A stretch of DNA of 31,891 nucleotides. It comes from a virus. Made by a program: the position numbers and the translations under genes. Shown piece after piece: positions 15,435-22,767 of this stretch (its first letter is position 1; every line of letters starts with the position of its first letter). The notes under the pieces are model-generated. The model was given only the letters and a program-made list of their open reading frames with translations, did not search any database and was not told where the DNA came from. The stretch lies in the IMG/VR virus record IMGVR_UViG_3300045884_000044, positions 1-31,891 of that record; one strand, 5' to 3'.

Positions 15435-18416
15435 ATGGCGGACGAGTCGGTTCAGCCGGTCCCGATGTCACTGTCCATCAGCTACACGCCGGAGCCTGCC
15501 GGTGAGACCGGGGGAATCCCTGCCGACCCGGTGCTGGAGTCCACTCCGCCCCCGATCCAGGACCAGGGGCCGGTCGCGGGTCCTCCGCCTGCCCCCGAGG
15601 ACCAGGAGCAGGTCGATGAGTTCGGGAACCCTCTGCCTGGTCCCGAGGTCACCGCCGAGCAGACCGAGGGCCAGACCCAGCCTCTGACCCCTGGGGCCCC
15701 CGAGCCCACGCCGATGCCCTCGCAGGAGGGCCAACTGGACACCACCCAGGCGATCCTGGAGCAGCCTGCCCCCGAGGAGGCGGCGGTGGAGTTCATGCTG
15801 GCGGGCGTGGCGGACAAGGGGATCAAGGCACTGATCAAGGACCTCCTGGGTCGGGCCTCAGCCAAGGCGGCGAAGGGAACCGTCGCTCCTGGCCTGGAGG
15901 GCCTGGCGAAGGCCGAGACCGCCATGACCATGGACGAGGTGAAGACGATCCTCTCTGAGGGCAACATCGAGGCCCAGCGTCGGGGGTTCCGTCCCCGCGA
16001 CCCGATCCACGCCGAGGCTGAGGAGTTGGCGAAGGGTGTCAACCCGGATATGGTCAGGGAAATCCCGGCTGGGACCACGATGGACGACCTGGCCTCTGCG
16101 ACGCTGATCCACTTCCAGCAGCAGGCGCACCAGCGTGGCACGAATCTTGCGCGCGCGGCGCTCACTGGCCTGGAGCAGGGCAACTATGCCCCGTTCGAGG
16201 AGTTCCTCAAGCAGCTTCAGTTGCTCAGCCTCACGGAGGTCAAGAAGCTCGGGGTTGTGGCGGAGTCCGGGCGGAGCCTGGGGATTCTGAATGACCCCTC
16301 AGCCACGATCAATCTTCAGGCGAAGATGCTCCGGGAGTTGATGACCCAAGCCCCTGGGAAGGTCACTCCCCGTGAGCTTCTGGAGATGTTCCTGGCCCTG
16401 GACGACCCGGTGAAGACCGCGAAGTTTGCGCGGGCCATCGGCCAGGGGGTCACCAGGCTCGACATGCTCCAGGAGTACTGGATCAACGCGATCCTCTCGG
16501 CTCCTTCGACCCATGTGGCCAACATGGCGGACAACGCGATCCGGGCTACCACGGCTCCCCTGGAGTCCCTGATCTATGGGCTGATCCCCGGCTCAGGCAC
16601 CCGGCTCGGGGAATCCGCTGCGCTGATGAAGGGCTACGTTCAGGGCTGGGGGGACTTCACGGAGATGTTCTTCAACGCCATGAAGTCTGGCCAGGATGCG
16701 TTCACCCGCGACATGACCATGGACCCGCTCAAGGTCTCCACGACCCTCGCTCAGAAGGCCCAGGGCCAGAGCTTCGTGGAGCAGTCGCGCATGAACAAGG
16801 GCGGGATGTCCGGGAAGGTGGACCTCCCGGTGAAGGGGATTTCGGCGGCCAATCTTGGGGTGTCCCCGGATTCCCTGGCTGGTCGCTTCGTGGACTTCGC
16901 CGCCGAGGCGATTGTCCGGATGCCGACCCGTGCGCTCATGTCCGAGGACGCGGCGTTCAAGATGGTCTTCTACCGGATGGGCGTCAACCAGTACGCCTAC
17001 CGCAAGGCGCTGGAGCAGGCGGAGGCGGAGGGACTCAAGGGAGCCGCGTTCTCGAAGCGCCGCAAGGACCTGTTCCGGGAATTCTCGACCAACGCCACCG
17101 ATTACCCGGATGTCCACAAGTGGGCGCTGGACTACTCGTTCGAGAAAACCCTCCAGAAGGAACTCGGCAAGGGTGGCCAGGCGTTCCTCCACTGGCGGGA
17201 GGAGCAGCCCGGCATCACCTTCGTCATGCCCTTCGTCCGGACCCCGGTCAACATCGCCAAGATGACGCTCCAGTACACGCCCGTGGAATTCCTGGCCAAC
17301 GCGCCGGGGCTGCGGAAGGTCATGTCGGAGCAGGCGAAGATTCTCCAAGAGGGCGCGGCTCCGGGGGCCTCGCTCACGCAGCGGATGGCCAGGGAGCAGG
17401 CACTGTCCAAGGCGGCCTTCGGGTCGTTTATGATGGCGGGGCTCACCAGCATGGCGGCGGCCAACCTGATCCGGGGCGGGGAAAAGGACTACCGGAAGGT
17501 CCAGTTTCAGGCTGAGCACAACGTTGGGCTCCCCAACTCCGTGCGCGTGGGCAACCAGGACATCCAGTTTTCCCGGCTGGGTGTGTTTGGCCAGGTCGCG
17601 GGCTTGGCGGCGGACCTCGAAGTGCTCCGGCGTTCCAGCCACTCAGCCACGGAACTCGCTCGCTACGAGGAGGCGGTCTCCATCGCGGCCTCTGCCATCG
17701 CCAAGAACATCACGAACCCCGCGTTCATGTCCGGGGTGATGCAGATGTCGCGGGCGATCTCGGAGCCTGACAAGTTTGGGGGCAACATGTTCGACCGCTG
17801 GGTCTCCAGCTTCGTCCCCAACTTCATCAACCAGACCAACACCGCGCTGGTGGACAACACGGTGCGGGAAGCTCGCGGGGTTCTCCAGCAAGCCTGCAAG
17901 AAGACCTGGGGGTGTTCCATGACCCTTCCGGCCCGCGTTCGCCTCATCGGCGGCGAGGACATCGAGGCGGAGTTGGGCGTCGCGGATGCGCTGCTCCCCA
18001 CGAAGCACCTGACGATCAAGCCCTCGGCGGGCGTCCAGGCTCTCGTGGACAACGATGCCAGCCCGGAGTACCCGGACGAGTGGTTTGTGGGGACCCGGAG
18101 TGCCGGGGGCGTGGAGATGGACACGCACCAGCGCCGCGATCTCGTGAAGCTGATGAATTCCATCCCGTTCCCGACCTCGGGGAAGACGCTCAAGGAGCAT
18201 CTTGATTGGATGGTCACCGATCCGCTCCACAAGACCATCTACGAGCGCGAGCAGCCGGGGCCCCGTGGGGGTCGTGCGCGGATGCTGCTGGGGGCGATCC
18301 GCGAGGCCGAGGCTCGGGCCAAGGACGCGATGCTCCGTAAGTACCCGGACCTGGCGGAGGCGTTCAAGCAGTACAACGAGACTCGTGCGAATCTGCTCCG
18401 GCCCAAGGTACAATAG
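15435..18416 (+). CDS. Large internal (ejection) protein, T7 gp16 position
   Basis: This 993-aa protein is the last and largest member of the ejection gene run. Residues 1-115 are a Pro/Glu/Gln-rich disordered leader. Two family-typical segments follow: DMLQEYWINAILSAPSTHVANM (near 345-366) and, later, RTPVNIAKMTLQYTP (near 600). Residues about 660-680 (GSFMMAGLTSMAAANLI) form a hydrophobic stretch that may insert in a membrane. No lysozyme or lytic transglycosylase motif is seen, unlike T7 gp16. The protein is presumably stored in the head and injected with the DNA; this role is inferred. Confidence 0.65.
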   Translation: MADESVQPVPMSLSISYTPEPAGETGGIPADPVLESTPPPIQDQGPVAGPPPAPEDQEQVDEFGNPLPGPEVTAEQTEGQTQPLTPGAPEPTPMPSQEGQLDTTQAILEQPAPEEAAVEFMLAGVADKGIKALIKDLLGRASAKAAKGTVAPGLEGLAKAETAMTMDEVKTILSEGNIEAQRRGFRPRDPIHAEAEELAKGVNPDMVREIPAGTTMDDLASATLIHFQQQAHQRGTNLARAALTGLEQGNYAPFEEFLKQLQLLSLTEVKKLGVVAESGRSLGILNDPSATINLQAKMLRELMTQAPGKVTPRELLEMFLALDDPVKTAKFARAIGQGVTRLDMLQEYWINAILSAPSTHVANMADNAIRATTAPLESLIYGLIPGSGTRLGESAALMKGYVQGWGDFTEMFFNAMKSGQDAFTRDMTMDPLKVSTTLAQKAQGQSFVEQSRMNKGGMSGKVDLPVKGISAANLGVSPDSLAGRFVDFAAEAIVRMPTRALMSEDAAFKMVFYRMGVNQYAYRKALEQAEAEGLKGAAFSKRRKDLFREFSTNATDYPDVHKWALDYSFEKTLQKELGKGGQAFLHWREEQPGITFVMPFVRTPVNIAKMTLQYTPVEFLANAPGLRKVMSEQAKILQEGAAPGASLTQRMAREQALSKAAFGSFMMAGLTSMAAANLIRGGEKDYRKVQFQAEHNVGLPNSVRVGNQDIQFSRLGVFGQVAGLAADLEVLRRSSHSATELARYEEAVSIAASAIAKNITNPAFMSGVMQMSRAISEPDKFGGNMFDRWVSSFVPNFINQTNTALVDNTVREARGVLQQACKKTWGCSMTLPARVRLIGGEDIEAELGVADALLPTKHLTIKPSAGVQALVDNDASPEYPDEWFVGTRSAGGVEMDTHQRRDLVKLMNSIPFPTSGKTLKEHLDWMVTDPLHKTIYEREQPGPRGGRARMLLGAIREAEARAKDAMLRKYPDLAEAFKQYNETRANLLRPKVQ

Positions 18417-18424
18417 GGCCCGTC

Positions 18425-18721
18425 ATGGACTCCGCCACCGCGCTGCTCAATGCGTTGAGCAATCTCCTCCAGCGGGGAGGGGCGGCGGGTGTGTGTCTTC
18501 TGATGACCCTCATCATTACAGCCGCCTTCATGGGCTGGCTTCCGAGTCCGGTCACCCGCGCGCTCGCCCAGCACCACGAATACACGATCCAGCGCGCCCG
18601 GATCGACTACCTCAACTGCCAGGCGCTTCAAGACCTGGCCAAGCGGGACCCCACCCGCTGCTTCGATCCGTCCTACTGGGGCGGGCCACAACCTCTTTAC
18701 GCGCCTGCCCACACGCGGTAA
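18425..18721 (+). CDS. Single-span membrane protein, possible holin
   Basis: This 98-aa protein has one clear transmembrane segment at residues 18-38 (AAGVCLLMTLIITAAFMGWL). A charged C-terminal domain follows, with two Cys (DYLNCQALQDL and DPTRCFDP). It starts the lysis-type cassette that follows the ejection proteins. A holin or other lysis membrane protein is plausible by position. The ribosome site is weak (AGGG in ATAGGGCCC). The sequence TACAAT at 18409-18414 just upstream resembles a -10 box but has no good -35. Confidence 0.5.
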   Translation: MDSATALLNALSNLLQRGGAAGVCLLMTLIITAAFMGWLPSPVTRALAQHHEYTIQRARIDYLNCQALQDLAKRDPTRCFDPSYWGGPQPLYAPAHTR

Positions 18722-18746
18722 ACTCTTTCCCAGGAGGAACCAAACC

Positions 18747-18911
18747 ATGAATTGGAAGATGCTCTGGCCGACCCTGATTCCGGTGCTGGCGCTCGTGATC
18801 GAGCAGTTCTCGGGGCAGATCAGCGCGTACCTGGCGGGCCACCCCACCGTGGCGCTCGTGGCGGTGACCGTGGTCACGGCGCTCGCCAACATCGTCAACC
18901 CGAAGAAGTAG
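18747..18911 (+). CDS. 54-aa two-span membrane protein, probable holin
   Basis: The ribosome site CAGGAGGA (18731-18738) is one of the best in the window and precedes the ATG at 18747 by 8 nt. The product begins MNWKMLWPTLIPVLALVIEQ and ends NIVNPKK. It has two hydrophobic helices (about residues 7-21 and 34-51) joined by SGQISAYLAGHP, with a basic tail. This is the layout of small class II holins that permeabilise the inner membrane. The spanin-type genes follow at once: its TAG ends at 18911 and the next GTG is at 18912. Confidence 0.65.
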   Translation: MNWKMLWPTLIPVLALVIEQFSGQISAYLAGHPTVALVAVTVVTALANIVNPKK

Positions 18912-19202
18912 GTGCAACTCCTTGCTGGGCTGGCGCTCAAGTACCTGGGCGAAGCGGCGGTCCAATTCGCCCTGGGAGTCATCAAGGAGTGGCTTGTCCG
19001 CTCAGAGATCAAGCGGGGCGAGCGCCAGCGCCTCCTCATCGAGAGCCTCCAGCTTGAGTCCGCCGCTCTTGCTTTTGCTGCGAGTGCTGGCCGCGATCCC
19101 GGTGCTGCTGCTGCTGTTCGGGTGCGCGACGGGGCCGGTGGTCTCGGAGACTTCCGACCCGTTCCTCCGGACCCTTCCCGTGCTGACGGAGGCCCCGCTT
19201 AA
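18912..19202 (+). CDS. Rz-like (i-spanin) candidate
   Basis: The GTG start abuts the TAG of the holin-like gene. The 96-aa product has an N-terminal apolar amphipathic helix (residues 3-27, broken by Lys10 and Glu14). A charged helix IKRGERQRLLIESLQLESA follows. The low-complexity Ala/Gly/Asp/Pro C-terminus coincides with an overlapping lipoprotein gene in the +1 frame. That nested layout is the hallmark of Rz/Rz1 pairs, in which the i-spanin spans the inner membrane and meets the outer-membrane lipoprotein. The helix is a poor transmembrane segment, so the assignment depends mainly on context. Confidence 0.5.
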   Translation: MQLLAGLALKYLGEAAVQFALGVIKEWLVRSEIKRGERQRLLIESLQLESAALAFAASAGRDPGAAAAVRVRDGAGGLGDFRPVPPDPSRADGGPA

Positions 19203-19368
19203 GGGCATGTGCAAGCGCGGGGACATCGTGGAGGTCCCCTGCGTGGTGGTCCTGGAGGCCGACTGGCAGGCCATGGTGATCTACGCCAAGAGCGCCTGCC
19301 TGGCCCTGGGGGGCACCGAGGAAGCCTGCCAGACGAAGCTGCGGGCCTCAGCCACGGTGCGGGACTAA
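19054..19368 (+). CDS. Rz1-like o-spanin lipoprotein, nested in the Rz-like gene
   Basis: The frame overlaps the Rz-like gene (+1) over 149 nt and then continues beyond it. From a TTG at 19054 the 104-aa product starts SPPLLLLLRVLAAIPVLLLLF, then Gly-Cys-Ala-Thr. This is a lipoprotein signal peptide with lipobox L-F-G-C; the mature protein would start at Cys24. Residues after the lipid anchor are mixed polar with three more Cys. The start could instead be the TTG at 19069 or the GTG at 19084. An o-spanin anchors in the outer membrane and fuses membranes at lysis, implying a Gram-negative host. Confidence 0.6.
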   Translation: MSPPLLLLLRVLAAIPVLLLLFGCATGPVVSETSDPFLRTLPVLTEAPLKGMCKRGDIVEVPCVVVLEADWQAMVIYAKSACLALGGTEEACQTKLRASATVRD

Positions 19369-19369
19369 C

Positions 19370-19573
19370 TTAGTTATTCGACTCCACGAAGACCGTATCT
19401 TCCCCCTGGAGCGATAGCTCCGACTGAACCATCAGGCAGATGGTGACCCCCATCGCGTGAATCTTGAATTCATCGTCGGTGACCTTCCCGAGGTCCTTGT
19501 GAAGTAACCTGTTGATCTTGTTGGCGATCTTGGCCATGAAGATCATCAGGGCTTCGTTGTCAGAGGGCGGCAT
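19370..19573 (-). CDS. Unknown 67-aa protein
   Basis: The ATG at 19573 is preceded on its strand by AGAGGA with about 10 nt spacing; the ATG at 19603 has no ribosome site. The product is helical and charged (AKIANKINRLLHKDLGKVTDDE) with a C-terminal part carrying one Cys. No family is recognised. It is the last gene of the leftward operon and meets the rightward late operon tail to tail, with one base between stop codons. It is AT-richer than its neighbours. Confidence 0.55.
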   Translation of the reverse strand: MPPSDNEALMIFMAKIANKINRLLHKDLGKVTDDEFKIHAMGVTICLMVQSELSLQGEDTVFVESNN

Positions 19574-19601
19574 ATAATAGAGTCCTCTGGAGGGCCACCC
19601 C

Positions 19602-19787
19602 ATGATCGACGAGATCGAGCACGAGTGTCCCGCCTGTAGTCGGACGGAAATCTCAGCCAGCAGCTTTGGGGTCGCTCGGGACCACCATCACCGGACGTGG
19701 AACCACTTGAGGACCCACTCCGCCACGTTCCGCTCCAGGTTTTCCTTCCACAAGGGGATGTCCGGATTGGTGAACACCGCGTCGTAG
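19602..19787 (+). CDS. Doubtful small plus-strand gene with CPAC motif
   Basis: An ATG at 19602 has the ribosome site CTGGAGGG 9 nt upstream and a TATAAT box at 19573-19578. The first 30 residues (IDEIEHECPACSRTE, then DHHHRTW) carry a Cys-x-x-Cys and three His. After residue 29 the frame runs antisense over the end of the dNMP kinase gene for 100 nt, which is unusual for phage genes. It may be a real small metal-binding protein or a chance reading frame in the divergent gap. No -35 box is evident. Confidence 0.25.
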   Translation: MIDEIEHECPACSRTEISASSFGVARDHHHRTWNHLRTHSATFRSRFSFHKGMSGLVNTAS

Positions 19788-20290
19788 GGGTAGTCCAGGA
19801 GCGCGGTCTCGGACTCGTGGGCGTCAGGAGCCATGGGGCCCTGGGAAGGCCGGTTGACCCGGATCACCAGGCCCCCGGTGTTCTTGATGGCCCGCGCCTC
19901 GTTGGGGAATCGGGTGTCCGGGCACACCAGCGGCATCTTGGGGTCGAGCATGGTGAGCTTCTCGACCTTCCTCAGCCACTCCTTGACCCAGTAGGCCGGG
20001 TCATCCTGGCGGCGGACCTCGGTGCCGTACTCCTGGAGAAGCTCCCGGACGCCAGGCGGCTTGATCTCGTAGACCAGCCGGTGGAGAAACTCAGCCGGGG
20101 TCTCGGTCTGCTTGCAGAAGATTCCGTTGGCGTGCGCGATCTGTAGCAGAGTCCGGGGCAGCCGGGCGATCACCTCGTCCTTGAGGAGCCCAGAGAAGCG
20201 GAGAATCTCGAACCCGTGGTGCTTGACCAGATAGTCCGCGATGATGTCCTTGCCCGACCCGATGCGGCCCGCGATCCCAATGATCCTCAT
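19688..20290 (-). CDS. Deoxynucleoside monophosphate kinase (T4 gp1-like)
   Basis: This 200-aa protein begins MRIIGIAGRIGSGKDIIADY, with a P-loop G-R-I-G-S-G-K-D at residues 8-15. That is the form typical of phage dNMP kinases, where Asp follows Lys. The LLQEYGTEVRRQDDPAYWV and CPDTRFPNEA segments are also characteristic. The enzyme phosphorylates dNMPs to dNDPs for phage DNA synthesis. The frame extends further upstream, but the ATG at 20290 overlaps the previous stop as ATGA. T4 gp1 is about 240 aa, so this is a compact version. Confidence 0.85.
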   Translation of the reverse strand: MRIIGIAGRIGSGKDIIADYLVKHHGFEILRFSGLLKDEVIARLPRTLLQIAHANGIFCKQTETPAEFLHRLVYEIKPPGVRELLQEYGTEVRRQDDPAYWVKEWLRKVEKLTMLDPKMPLVCPDTRFPNEARAIKNTGGLVIRVNRPSQGPMAPDAHESETALLDYPYDAVFTNPDIPLWKENLERNVAEWVLKWFHVR

Positions 20291-20637
20291 GCTTTGAGCC
20301 TCTTGATGATCTCGCCCAGGTCGCCCTCTTGGAGCGCGGCCTTCAACTCGCCCGGCTGGACGATCTCGATGGTGGGAGATTTGGCCTTCTCCTCGGCGAT
20401 CAGCGTGTCGAGCTTCTGGCTGAGCCAGGAGTCGATGGTCTGGATGCCCTTGACGAGAGCAAACTGGACAAACTCGTCGAAATCCTTGGGGCAGTCCTTG
20501 ACCACCTGCTTGGAAACCTCGTGAAGCTGGGCCAGGGCGTCGTAGACGTTGCGGCGGACATCTGGGAGACTCCGCCACTGGGGAACGGCAGGCTTCTTGG
20601 AGAGCTTATGCTCGCTCACCCTAGCGTACCTCGTCAT
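20287..20637 (-). CDS. Unknown 116-aa helical protein
   Basis: The ATG at 20637 lies inside the end of the upstream gene (17-nt overlap) and the TGA overlaps the dNMP kinase ATG by 4 nt, so it is embedded in the operon. The product starts basic (TRYARVSEHKLSKKP). It continues with charged amphipathic helices (KDFDEFVQFALVKGIQTID and SWLSQKLDTLIAEEKAK) and ends in a short helix with GEIIKRLKA. No catalytic motif is visible and no family is recognised. Confidence 0.7.
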   Translation of the reverse strand: MTRYARVSEHKLSKKPAVPQWRSLPDVRRNVYDALAQLHEVSKQVVKDCPKDFDEFVQFALVKGIQTIDSWLSQKLDTLIAEEKAKSPTIEIVQPGELKAALQEGDLGEIIKRLKA

Positions 20638-20797
20638 CCGCGACCATCACCGCGACGTGTTTCCGGGTCTCAGTCAGCGGGACGAAGGCCGCCGCCGTCA
20701 GGGGCATCTCGTTCAGGAGCCGGGACAGCAGGTTGTAGAGCAGACGGGTCTCAATCGGCGACAGTGCTCTCTTACTCGGTGGTGCCGTAGCCATCAT
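20621..20797 (-). CDS. Unknown 58-aa protein
   Basis: The ATG at 20797 overlaps the upstream TGA as ATGA, and an AAGGGGGG ribosome site lies about 11 nt before it. An ATG one codon later is an alternative. The product reads as a short helical protein (RALSPIETRLLYNLLSRLLN) with a C-terminal strand (TRKHVAVMVADDEVR). No family is recognised. It overlaps the next gene by 17 nt. Confidence 0.6.
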   Translation of the reverse strand: MMATAPPSKRALSPIETRLLYNLLSRLLNEMPLTAAAFVPLTETRKHVAVMVADDEVR

Positions 20798-21162
20798 TGG
20801 ATACTTACCCCCCTTGCAATCTCTCGGTTGATCCACGCTTGGGTGCCGAGTCCCAGCCGCCCACCCCACTTGGCTTCATACGCCCGCTGCCAGGCTCGAT
20901 GGCGCTCGGGGTTGATCCCCTTGGCTTGCCGTGGGGTGAGCCCCTTGGCCAGGAGCTTGCGGTAGTACTTCCTCTGGCTGGCGTTGTGGCAGGCTCGGCG
21001 TTGCGCCACTGGGACCCCGTAGGCCGCTGTCGCTCCCATCCCCAGGATCATCCGGTTGAACCAGTACCGGGACATCATGCGAATCGCCTGCCCCAGGTTC
21101 CCGCAGAACCGGCACTTGTAGTAGTGGTCCAGGGTCCCCCCGCACCACCTACACCGACGCAT
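20794..21162 (-). CDS. Zinc-ribbon protein, 122 aa
   Basis: From the ATG at 21162 (14-nt overlap with the metallophosphoesterase gene) the product opens with a compact zinc ribbon: Cys4, Cys7, Cys17 and Cys20 (CRWCGG and CRFCG). Next come a Met/Arg-rich helix and a basic region with KYYRKLLAKGLTPRQAKG. A tail with WQRAYEAKWGGR and WINREIARG follows. Basic helices after a zinc ribbon suggest nucleic-acid binding. No nuclease motif (HNH or GIY-YIG) is clear. The frame is open upstream of 21162, but that part shadows the neighbouring gene. Confidence 0.65.
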   Translation of the reverse strand: MRRCRWCGGTLDHYYKCRFCGNLGQAIRMMSRYWFNRMILGMGATAAYGVPVAQRRACHNASQRKYYRKLLAKGLTPRQAKGINPERHRAWQRAYEAKWGGRLGLGTQAWINREIARGVSIQ

Positions 21163-21988
21163 GGTAGTCGATGCGCCACTTCCCGTTGCGAAGCTCCTCG
21201 TTGATCTTGACCACAACCACGCCCAGGTCGGCGGGCACCAGCCCCCACTCCTCGGCGTAGCCGGTCTGGCCCTCCAAGTAACCCCGCTGGAAGGACCCCG
21301 AGCCAATGACGTAGCGCTTGATCGACCCGTGATCGTAGTCCAAACCCGACCGAGGATACGCCATCTTGGCGTTGTCGTGGCCGGAGATGACCAGGTGCGC
21401 GGTCGGGGCGATCTCGGCGTACTTGATGCGCTTCATCACACGGCCACCAGGGGTCTGAGCCCCTCCGCCACCGTGGAGCGCGAGGACATCGAGATAGGTT
21501 CCATGGGGGAAATTCATCCGGGCGAGCAGGACCGCCATCCGGTCGCTGTCGCTGAACGACTTGCAGCCCAGGGCGTGGGCAAGCCATTGATCCGAGGTCT
21601 TCCCGGCCCAGTCCTTGCCCGCCTTGCTACTCGTGAAGACGTGCGTGTGGTGGCCGGTCAGGAGCCCCAGGAAACAATGCCGGATCGGCCAGAAGACCTC
21701 GACGAACCGCTGTAGCTCGATCAGCGCGATGGAATCAATGGACTTCTGGGTGGTGTCGTACATGTCCATGATCCGCTTGCGGTTGGAGGGGCTCGCCAGG
21801 TCCAGGTAATCCCCGATGCCGAGCATCCGGACCAGGTGCCCCTTCTGCTCCTGCTTGAGGACCCACTCGACCAGCCGATGGACCCGCTCGCGGTCGCACT
21901 CGTCCGTGTCGTAGTGGACATCACCGATGGGAATGAGCAGGAGGTCTTGATCGTCAGCTAGGGGAATCTCGAAAGAGGTCTTGATCAT
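21149..21988 (-). CDS. Calcineurin-like metallophosphoesterase
   Basis: This 279-aa protein has the metal-binding motifs of the Metallophos superfamily in order: GDVH (Asp23, His25), GDYLD (Asp60, Asp63), TGHHTH (112-116), LHGGGG (His172) and GHDN (His204). The third motif is normally G-N-H; here the metal-bridging Asn is a His. Members hydrolyse phosphomono- or diesters, and phage copies may act on nucleotides, RNA or cyclic dinucleotide signals; the substrate is unknown. The ATG at 21988 comes 4 nt after the upstream stop. Confidence 0.8.
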   Translation of the reverse strand: MIKTSFEIPLADDQDLLLIPIGDVHYDTDECDRERVHRLVEWVLKQEQKGHLVRMLGIGDYLDLASPSNRKRIMDMYDTTQKSIDSIALIELQRFVEVFWPIRHCFLGLLTGHHTHVFTSSKAGKDWAGKTSDQWLAHALGCKSFSDSDRMAVLLARMNFPHGTYLDVLALHGGGGAQTPGGRVMKRIKYAEIAPTAHLVISGHDNAKMAYPRSGLDYDHGSIKRYVIGSGSFQRGYLEGQTGYAEEWGLVPADLGVVVVKINEELRNGKWRIDYHASV

Positions 21989-21992
21989 GGCT

Positions 21993-22256
21993 CTAGTCTA
22001 CCTCAGCCTCGCCCTTCTTGGGCGGGTACTTGATTCTCCGGAGCGCTTGGACCGCTACCGGGAGGTACTTCCGATGCTGCTCACCCAAGCGCCAGCAGAG
22101 GGGGCCCAGGAATCCGTCGATCTCGGTGAGCGGAATGGACTCCGCCTCAGCCAGACTGAGAATCCTGTGGCCCTGGGCTGCCAGCTTGGCTACCTCCGGC
22201 CATTCGTCAGCCGGGGGCAACACCACCAGGGTGAGCAGCTTCGGCGCTTTAGCCAC
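21993..22256 (-). CDS. Unknown 87-aa protein
   Basis: The ATG at 22256 overlaps the upstream gene by 8 nt. The product starts with a beta-helix-beta-like pattern (KLLTLVVLPPADEWPEVAKLAAQGHRIL). It continues with an acidic LTEIDGFLGP segment and ends in a basic RRIKYPPKKGEAEVD tail. Possibly a small Rossmann-like or TOPRIM-like fragment, but nothing is recognised with confidence. Confidence 0.6.
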   Translation of the reverse strand: MAKAPKLLTLVVLPPADEWPEVAKLAAQGHRILSLAEAESIPLTEIDGFLGPLCWRLGEQHRKYLPVAVQALRRIKYPPKKGEAEVD

Positions 22257-22767
22257 GGCGCTTCTTGGCCAGGACCGTGACCGCAGCGTACTGGGGCTCA
22301 GCCACCACCGGGATCAGCTTCTCCTGCTCGGCCAGCTTGAGATGGTCCAGGAGCCGCTGGTAGCGAGCTTCCAGGGCGTTGATGCGGGCGTCCCGGTTGT
22401 CCCAATCCTCGTAGCCGATCAGGGGACGAGCGGTGAGCGCCGGGGGCTCCGCGGTGAACGGGGGCGTGGGAGCATCGACCGGATGCTCCAGCCGGTACAC
22501 CCGCGACTCCAGACCAGACACCTGCGACCGGAGCTTGCTCCGCCACTCCCGGCACCAGGCGCGAAGGCCCAGATCGGGGTACTGGCCCTGGCGGAACAAT
22601 TCGCGCTCGGCCTTCTGGAGCCGCTGCTCCGTAAGCTGGCGCTCGACCGTGATCACCCCATTCTCGGGCTCGATGGCTCGGGCCGCGTAGCTGACGATCA
22701 GGGCCCAGAGCGAGAGGACCGTGGCCGCGAAGCCGAAGGCCAACACCGTCAATTCGTAGACATTCAT
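22249..22767 (-). CDS. Membrane-anchored coiled-coil protein
   Basis: The ATG at 22767 overlaps the polymerase TGA as ATGA; the open frame upstream of it shadows the polymerase. The 172-aa product has one N-terminal transmembrane helix (about residues 5-31, TVLAFGFAATVLSLWALIVSY). A long charged helix follows (TEQRLQKAERELFRQ), then a segment with RSQVSGLESRVYRLEHP, a Pro-rich linker, and a second helix DARINALEARYQRLLDHLKLAEQ. It looks like a membrane-tethered spacer. No enzymatic motif is visible. Its place next to the DNA polymerase may hint at anchoring, but that is speculation. Confidence 0.65.
   Translation of the reverse strand: MNVYELTVLAFGFAATVLSLWALIVSYAARAIEPENGVITVERQLTEQRLQKAERELFRQGQYPDLGLRAWCREWRSKLRSQVSGLESRVYRLEHPVDAPTPPFTAEPPALTARPLIGYEDWDNRDARINALEARYQRLLDHLKLAEQEKLIPVVAEPQYAAVTVLAKKRRG

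Noticed and set aside
16593-17642. 349-codon minus-strand frame
   Set aside because: Antisense to the large ejection protein; no motif.
18409-18414. TACAAT as a promoter before the lysis genes
   Set aside because: No acceptable -35 hexamer at 16-18 bp upstream; the box lies in the coding end of the ejection gene.
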